Source: Saccharomycodes ludwigii
Taxonomy: Eukaryota; Ascomycota; Saccharomycetes; Saccharomycodales; Saccharomycodaceae
DNA: 64,000 nt
NCBI RefSeq assembly: GCF_020623625.1
Contig: NC_060203.1
Coordinates: forward strand, 248,001 to 312,000
Direction: 5' to 3'
Positions 59,048 to 64,000 of the stretch are shown in pieces; position 1 is the stretch's first letter; every line of letters starts with the position of its first letter. The notes beneath the pieces are model-generated. The model did not search any database and was not told the DNA's origin. It saw nothing but the letters and a program-made list of their open reading frames with translations. Both the position numbers and the translations under genes were made by a program.

Positions 59048-60823
59048 ATGTCAGGAATTATGCTAACGGATGAGCCCGTTAGAAGACCACGTCCTTTAGG
59101 AAGCCCATTATTAAGAAAGATCCAAAGGGCTTGTAGATTATCCTTGCCAGAACCAGATTTAGGTTTGAATCTAGATGTTGCCGACTATATAAATGATAAA
59201 CAGGGGGCCGCTCCAAGAGAAGCAGCTTTAACCATTGTAAGATTAATTAACAGTAAAGATATTCATACTGCTATTTTTGCATTGTCTTTGTTAGATGTTT
59301 TAGTGAAAAACTGTGGGTATCCTATACACTTGCAAATTTCAAGAAAAGAATTTTTAAATGAATTAGTGAGAAGTTTTCCTGAAAGACCACTTCCAAGGCC
59401 TACTAAAGTTCAAAAACTAATTTTGACTGCTATTGAAGAGTGGTATCAGACGATTTGTAAGCATTCAGCTTATAAAGAGGATATGGGTTATATTAGAGAT
59501 ATGCATAGGTTATTAAAGTATAAAGGTTATTCTTTCCCTCACATCAAAGAAGAAGATTTGGCAGTGTTGAGACCAAGTGAACATTTGAAAACATCTAGCG
59601 AAATTCAAAAAGAACAAGAAATTGCCCAAGCTGCCAAATTAGAAGAACTAATTAGGCGTGGTAGACCAGAGGATTTAAAGGAAGCAAACAAGCTAATGAA
59701 AGTTATGGCAGGTTTTAAAGAAGACAATGCTATCCAGGCCAAACAATCTATATCTGATGAGTTGAGTAAGTTAAAAAGAAAAGCAGACTTGTTCAATGAA
59801 ATGTTAACTTCTAATCCAGACTTGAATGATGATGCATTGGTGGAATTATATAGTGCATTGAAGGTATCACAACCAAAGTTTCAAAAAATTATTGAAGAGG
59901 AACAGGATGATGATCAATTGGTTCAGGATTTATTGGGTTTTAATGATACTGTCAATCAATTGTTGGAAAAGTATAATTTGTTAAAAACTGGCCATAGTAG
60001 TGAAGCTAATCAAATTACAGTTTCTCATATTTCTTCATCAATTAAAACTAATGAAGGCACTGGTGGTGCTTTGGCTAATGAGTTGAATTTAATTGATTTT
60101 GATGATGAAACGCCACATTCAGAAGCCACCGATAATGCCCCCACTCATAATATTAATGGTGGCAATGATATTGATGACTTATTAGGTGATTTGGGCAACT
60201 TAAATTTTAATCAACCTGCACAAGATTTTGGATTGGGTGGCAGTATTTCTTTAACTGGTCCTTCTCCTGTCTCACCAATTGTTAGCACACCATCTGTTAC
60301 TGCTCCTACCAATACTTCAAGTGCATTTGATTTATTGAGTGATATTTCTTCTACAGTACCACAGTCTAACAATAAACCTGCTACAACTACCAATAATAGC
60401 AATAGTTTAGATTTATTGGGTGGTTTTGATTCACCTTCTTCCAACAATAACCTAAGCAGACCAGCTACAACCACACCAAGATTGTTAGTCCATGAATCCA
60501 CACATTTGAAGATTGAGTTTGCCTTGACACGCCAATCACCAAACAGTATTGAAATTCATAGTTATTTTTCAAACATCGGTCCATCTCCAATTGCTGAATT
60601 CACCTTTTTAATAGCCGTTCCAAAAACTGTTCAATTAAGATTGAACCCACAAAGTGGGAGCTTTTTACCTGCTGAAACTGCGGATGCTGTAAGCCAGTTA
60701 GGATTCATTGACAATGTTACTACTAACATGGCCAAACCATTAAAAGTCAAATGGAAATGTGATTATACTGTAAATGGTACTAATGTTGAAGAAACTGCTG
60801 TTACCGTTTTACCAAGTATATAG
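59048..60823 (+). CDS. GGA1: GGA1/GGA2, Golgi clathrin adaptor
   Basis: GGA proteins are Arf1-dependent monomeric clathrin adaptors that sort cargo such as Pep12 and carboxypeptidase Y receptor from the trans-Golgi to endosomes. The open frame runs upstream into a poly-Lys leader, so I use the ATG at 59048 (591 residues, near Gga1/2 lengths of 557-585). VHS domain about 17-155 (LLRKIQRACRLSLPEPDLGLNLDVADYIN, ALSLLDVLVKNCGYPIHLQI), GAT helices about 190-320 (LEELIRRGRPEDLKEANKLMKVMAGF binds Arf), a Ser/Thr/Pro hinge with acidic LIDFDD and DLLGDL clathrin-type boxes, and the gamma-ear (about 478-591) with LTRQSPNSIEIHSYFSNIGPSPI. S. cerevisiae keeps two copies (GGA1 YDR358W, GGA2 YHR108W); one is seen here. 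Confidence 0.93.
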   Translation: MSGIMLTDEPVRRPRPLGSPLLRKIQRACRLSLPEPDLGLNLDVADYINDKQGAAPREAALTIVRLINSKDIHTAIFALSLLDVLVKNCGYPIHLQISRKEFLNELVRSFPERPLPRPTKVQKLILTAIEEWYQTICKHSAYKEDMGYIRDMHRLLKYKGYSFPHIKEEDLAVLRPSEHLKTSSEIQKEQEIAQAAKLEELIRRGRPEDLKEANKLMKVMAGFKEDNAIQAKQSISDELSKLKRKADLFNEMLTSNPDLNDDALVELYSALKVSQPKFQKIIEEEQDDDQLVQDLLGFNDTVNQLLEKYNLLKTGHSSEANQITVSHISSSIKTNEGTGGALANELNLIDFDDETPHSEATDNAPTHNINGGNDIDDLLGDLGNLNFNQPAQDFGLGGSISLTGPSPVSPIVSTPSVTAPTNTSSAFDLLSDISSTVPQSNNKPATTTNNSNSLDLLGGFDSPSSNNNLSRPATTTPRLLVHESTHLKIEFALTRQSPNSIEIHSYFSNIGPSPIAEFTFLIAVPKTVQLRLNPQSGSFLPAETADAVSQLGFIDNVTTNMAKPLKVKWKCDYTVNGTNVEETAVTVLPSI

Positions 60824-61125
60824 AGAAAAAGATAATGCGACAATTAATTAAAATTTTATGTTTATTTGTATCAGCAATAGTTATCTTTTTTTTGTAAGTA
60901 ATTTTTTCTGTTTTCTTTTTTTTTTTCTTCCAGGAAATTTGTTAAATTTTTATTCTGTTTTTTTTTGTTAATATATTTGTTATTTATCGAATCATTAAAA
61001 TTTTTTTTTTTTATTTTTTTTTTTTTTTTTTTTTTTTCCTTTTCTTTTTTTTTTTTTTTTTTTTGTTTGTGAAATTCTCTATATATATTTATATATATAT
61101 TATATTTTTAAAGAAGGTATTTTAA
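60824..61125. other. Convergent intergenic region GGA/EAF1
   Basis: About 300 bp, mostly T (61002-61063). No gene is seen. Confidence 0.65.
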
Positions 61126-63693
61126 CTATGACCGACCTTGTTGTGATTTCTGAATAATTTCTTGCGATGTAGGCTTTCTATCAGCGATTATTTGTTGTTG
61201 TTGTTGAGATCTTTGGATAATTTCCTGTGACGTAGGTGTTGTTACAGGGCCGATAAATTGTTGTTGATGTGATTGACTTTGTTGTAAAATTTCTTGTGGT
61301 GTAGGTGTTCTATATTTGGAAACATTGAAACCATCCTTAAAAGTGTCAGTATTTTTATTATTATTAGTAGAAATATTATTATTAGTAGAAATATTATTAT
61401 TAGTAGAAATATTATTATTAGCAGAAATATTATTATCATAATTAGTTATAGATTTTGCATTGACAATATTAGGTAATATATGGCCATTGTTATCGTTATT
61501 AACAGAGCCGAGGTGATTTTCACCATTAGCAATTTGCTGTTGTCTGAATATTTGGATGTAATAATTCTCTGCGGCTTTTAGCGCAATTTCTGGAGATAAA
61601 TCCAGCTTTTGTTGCATGAGCTTTTTTGCATAAGTTTCAATGATAATACGAGGAGATAAATGTTGTTTAAAACTAGCCTCTGCTTCAATAGGTGTTTGCC
61701 TTGGTGACTGTGACAGTGATAGACGTGCAGACGAAACCCTTTTCTGATGAGAACTACTAGAGGGTGACTGGGTATCTCCAGTATGAGAAACTGTCGGTGG
61801 TGTTTGTTGAGATTGATACTGCTGCTGTTTCTGCTGCTGTTTCTGCTGCTGTTGTTGTTGTTGTTTTTGCTTTTGTTGTTGCTGTTGTTGTTGTTGTTGC
61901 TGTAATATTTGACGTTGCAATACTTTTTGCTTATTATATTTCCTCATCAACAAATCCTTCTTCAATGCCTCATCTCTTTGTGCCTTCAATTCGGACATTT
62001 CTCGTGGTGTTGGAATTTTTGTATTAGATAAGTCCATGGGTTTCCTTGATTGCTGTGGATTTGGTTTAGGAACATTTTCCCTTTTCTTAATAACTTTTCT
62101 CATTGCCTCAAACATACTTGCCCATCTTAATCGTCTGTGGCCTCTTTGAATACTATCTTCCGTGACACCTAATGGTGATATTCTTCTTTTCAATTTTAGT
62201 TGCAGCTTATGGGCCTGCACCAACCAATAATAGGTCATATGTGCACGTGTTCCTCTTAAATCATTGATATCAAACTTAACATTTAACTGAACATATCTTT
62301 CAAAACATTGCCAAGGAGTTCTTCTTTCTGTATTAGATAAGTATCCATTTGTAGTATTAACAGACATATGAGAGCTAACAATGTCCCAGTTAAATTTAAA
62401 CTGATTTATTAAAGAAACCAATAATTGATCATCTTGAGGTAACCATAAAGTTGGGGTCCTAAATGGTAACAATTCTAAGGGTGGCGGTACTGGGGGTCTT
62501 AAATAATGGCCTCTTCTATTACTGTTACTTCCAAATAACCCTCTTCTTTTGCTTAACGCTTCCAAGGAAGTATCCAAATCTATAACTTCTTTTTCTACTA
62601 GCTTCATAAACTTATCATCATCTAAAGTTATAGTTGTTTTGGATATTGGAACAAACTCTATATTTTGCTCTTTAATGTTTTCATCAAAAGGTTCATATAG
62701 TGGTAGGTTATCAACAACTGCTTTTTCTAACTCACTTAGATCATCATCAAAAATTTGGTATTTGAAGATATTAATTTGACTGGAATCAGCTTTAGATTTA
62801 TCATTAATTTGTTCTTCATTTCTTTTAAGTCTTTTAACACAGCATTTTTCCTTGCCCATTAGCCAGTACTCCTTTATAGAATCGGCAATAAAAACACATT
62901 TAGCCATTTTTAATTTGTGTAATTCTTTAAAGTCCATTTGACACCATTTACCCTCCTGTAACAATCTCTGTCTATGTGTAACAATATTTCTTACACCGAA
63001 AAAGGGCAAATTATCTATAAATTTTTTAGGTTGTCTTAAGGACCACATATTATTTCTTCTCAATTCTTCAATACGAGAACTTACCACCGAAATTCTACTT
63101 TCATTTAAAGTTGTATTCCAAATGTCCGTAGTTAAGGTTTTATGCGACTTTGGTAATAGTTTTGATAGCGGTAATGTTGAAGTTAAATATCTTAACTCTG
63201 CTAGTGGAATAGACCTTGGTACTTTTGAAGGTATTTCGTTTTTCATTAATAAAATAATAGACTCTTTTGTGTTTAGCTCATCTCGTGTAAATCTCTTGTA
63301 AGTTAATCTAGTAGTATTATTTGTTTTATTTTTTTTAAAGTTATTCTTGGAAAGTTGAATTATACTTTTCTCTAATAGACGTTTCTTATACAAATCATCA
63401 TCTGAAAATATGTTGGTTTTTCTTTTCTTAGTTGTAATTTCTAAAGGTTTCTGGTTTTCATCTTCGATAGGTAATTTTCTTTTCAAAAAGTTTATATCAA
63501 AACTGTTAAAGTCGGAAATATTTTTAATATTATAATGGGAAATGTATTGATCTAAAGTGATAATTTTACCTATATCAATGCTCGGATGTTGATCTTGTTG
63601 TTCTTTATAATATTGAATTAATAATTCTTTTCTTTTTTCTATCAAATCATTTAGTTTTAACTCTTGAATATGTAACTCTTTAAAAGAAGACAT
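61126..63693 (-). CDS. EAF1: EAF1 (VID21), scaffold of the NuA4 acetyltransferase
   Basis: Eaf1 holds the NuA4 histone H4 acetyltransferase together. The product has 855 residues (982 in S. cerevisiae). A basic, Asn/Lys-rich N-terminus is followed by the HSA-type helical region (about 220-285; FIDNLPFFGVRNIVTHRQRL, ELHKLKMAKCVFIADSIKEYW), which binds actin-related proteins. The SANT domain is near 413-470 (LWLPQDDQLLVSLINQFKFNW, then PWQCFERYVQL). After it comes a basic linker, a Gln run (about 594-620), and a C-terminal repeat region with NNNIST and PTSQEI units. EAF1 in S. cerevisiae is YDR359C, next to GGA1, convergent, as here. Confidence 0.93.
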   Translation of the reverse strand: MSSFKELHIQELKLNDLIEKRKELLIQYYKEQQDQHPSIDIGKIITLDQYISHYNIKNISDFNSFDINFLKRKLPIEDENQKPLEITTKKRKTNIFSDDDLYKKRLLEKSIIQLSKNNFKKNKTNNTTRLTYKRFTRDELNTKESIILLMKNEIPSKVPRSIPLAELRYLTSTLPLSKLLPKSHKTLTTDIWNTTLNESRISVVSSRIEELRRNNMWSLRQPKKFIDNLPFFGVRNIVTHRQRLLQEGKWCQMDFKELHKLKMAKCVFIADSIKEYWLMGKEKCCVKRLKRNEEQINDKSKADSSQINIFKYQIFDDDLSELEKAVVDNLPLYEPFDENIKEQNIEFVPISKTTITLDDDKFMKLVEKEVIDLDTSLEALSKRRGLFGSNSNRRGHYLRPPVPPPLELLPFRTPTLWLPQDDQLLVSLINQFKFNWDIVSSHMSVNTTNGYLSNTERRTPWQCFERYVQLNVKFDINDLRGTRAHMTYYWLVQAHKLQLKLKRRISPLGVTEDSIQRGHRRLRWASMFEAMRKVIKKRENVPKPNPQQSRKPMDLSNTKIPTPREMSELKAQRDEALKKDLLMRKYNKQKVLQRQILQQQQQQQQQQKQKQQQQQQQKQQQKQQQYQSQQTPPTVSHTGDTQSPSSSSHQKRVSSARLSLSQSPRQTPIEAEASFKQHLSPRIIIETYAKKLMQQKLDLSPEIALKAAENYYIQIFRQQQIANGENHLGSVNNDNNGHILPNIVNAKSITNYDNNISANNNISTNNNISTNNNISTNNNKNTDTFKDGFNVSKYRTPTPQEILQQSQSHQQQFIGPVTTPTSQEIIQRSQQQQQIIADRKPTSQEIIQKSQQGRS
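61129..61310. repeat. PTxQEI repeats at the EAF1 C-terminus
   Basis: Three copies of a PT(P/S)QEI(L/I)Q.SQ unit, spaced by Gln-rich sequence, close the protein: PTPQEILQQSQ, PTSQEIIQRSQ and PTSQEIIQKSQ. Confidence 0.85.
61357..61436. repeat. 18-bp tandem minisatellite coding NNNIST in EAF1
   Basis: Four nearly perfect 18-bp units in frame (Asn-Asn-Asn-Ile-Ser-Thr; the first unit in the protein has Ala for Thr), flanked by more Asn codons. Confidence 0.9.
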
Positions 63694-63707
63694 AATAATC
63701 TTTGGTT

Positions 63708-63745
<38 letters not shown>

Positions 63746-64000
63746 CTTGTTGTTGATTAAGAGCATTAATTATATTGACTTGAACGCATGAATTATGTGA
63801 ACGAAATGTTATGTGGATTAACCTTTTAAAAAAAAAAAAAACTTTGAATTATATTTTTATTACTGTTTTATACATCCGTACATCACATTCTCTCTTTTCT
63901 CATTTTCGTATTGATGATTAAATTAATAAAGTTACAATTCTTGAAAAGAAATATTAATAAATAAAGCCGTTATTTATTCCACTTTGATCAAACAATTTTA
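63694..64000. other. EAF1 promoter, right edge of window
   Basis: A 32-base T run (63714-63745) becomes poly-A in the EAF1 leader, 20 bases from its ATG. An A run at 63828-63840 follows. The next gene is not in view. Confidence 0.6.

Noticed and set aside
61764-62027. 87-codon plus-strand Val/Ala frame opposite EAF1
   Set aside because: It is the complement of the Gln (CAG/CAA) run in EAF1.
1-64000. tRNA genes, introns, transposons, LTR elements, CRISPR arrays
   Set aside because: No T-loop GTTCGA(A/T)TC block was found in any intergenic gap, TACTAAC branch sites occur only by chance inside full-length genes, and no reverse transcriptase, transposase or direct-repeat array is visible.

Overview
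The window is nuclear DNA of a budding yeast (Saccharomycotina, order Saccharomycetales). It is very AT-rich and gene-dense, with 31 intron-free protein-coding genes. Most proteins align by eye along their whole length with Saccharomyces cerevisiae proteins. Coding regions carry many Asn/Ser/Gln/Glu runs, and almost every intergenic gap holds long poly(dA:dT) tracts. I see no tRNA, rRNA, transposon, LTR element, CRISPR or prophage-like sequence.

The gene order identifies the lineage. Two pairs of S. cerevisiae blocks, each pair left by the whole-genome duplication (WGD), are here interleaved in single copy. The left part (1-32124) merges YOR036-YOR048 with YDR267-YDR277: RAT1, STD1/MTH1, DBP5, PMP3, TOM6, an IRC23/BSC2 candidate, WHI2, CUE5, [STR2, an intruder], GLO2, CCC2, CKB2, HIR2, MSW1, CYC2, CIA1, PEP12. 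The right part (32754-63693) merges YHR101-YHR108 with YDR350-YDR359: BIG1, ATP22, KIC1, SBE2/SBE22, YPQ2, YPT35, TRR, CDC12, TRP4, SPC110, CNL1, GGA, EAF1. Orientations agree throughout. This is what a lineage that never had the duplication should show. With the AT content and long homopolymer tracts, I infer a Saccharomycodaceae-like yeast, perhaps Saccharomycodes; the species is not proven.

Layout: RAT1 is cut by the left edge. STD1, DBP5 and PMP3 run rightward. TOM6 to CKB2 form a long leftward array. HIR2 and CIA1 (+) alternate with MSW1, CYC2 and PEP12 (-). BIG1 and ATP22 are leftward, KIC1 to TRR1 rightward, and CDC12 (-), TRP4 and SPC110 (+), CNL1 (-), GGA (+) and EAF1 (-) follow. The genes are housekeeping functions: RNA decay and export, glucose signalling, mitochondrial import and translation, copper and Fe-S metabolism, chromatin, vesicle traffic, septum and spindle pole, redox and amino-acid synthesis. 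They are neighbours by ancestry, not an operon-like system.

The points most worth a second look are the interleaved synteny with one breakpoint (PEP12|BIG1) and one insertion (STR2); a CCC2 with two nearly identical metal-binding domains plus a third that has lost a metal cysteine; a TRR gene with two in-frame starts that could serve mitochondria and cytosol; pre-AUG poly(A) leaders on many mRNAs; and a GC-rich, foldable island in the WHI2 promoter. I found no previously undescribed gene system.
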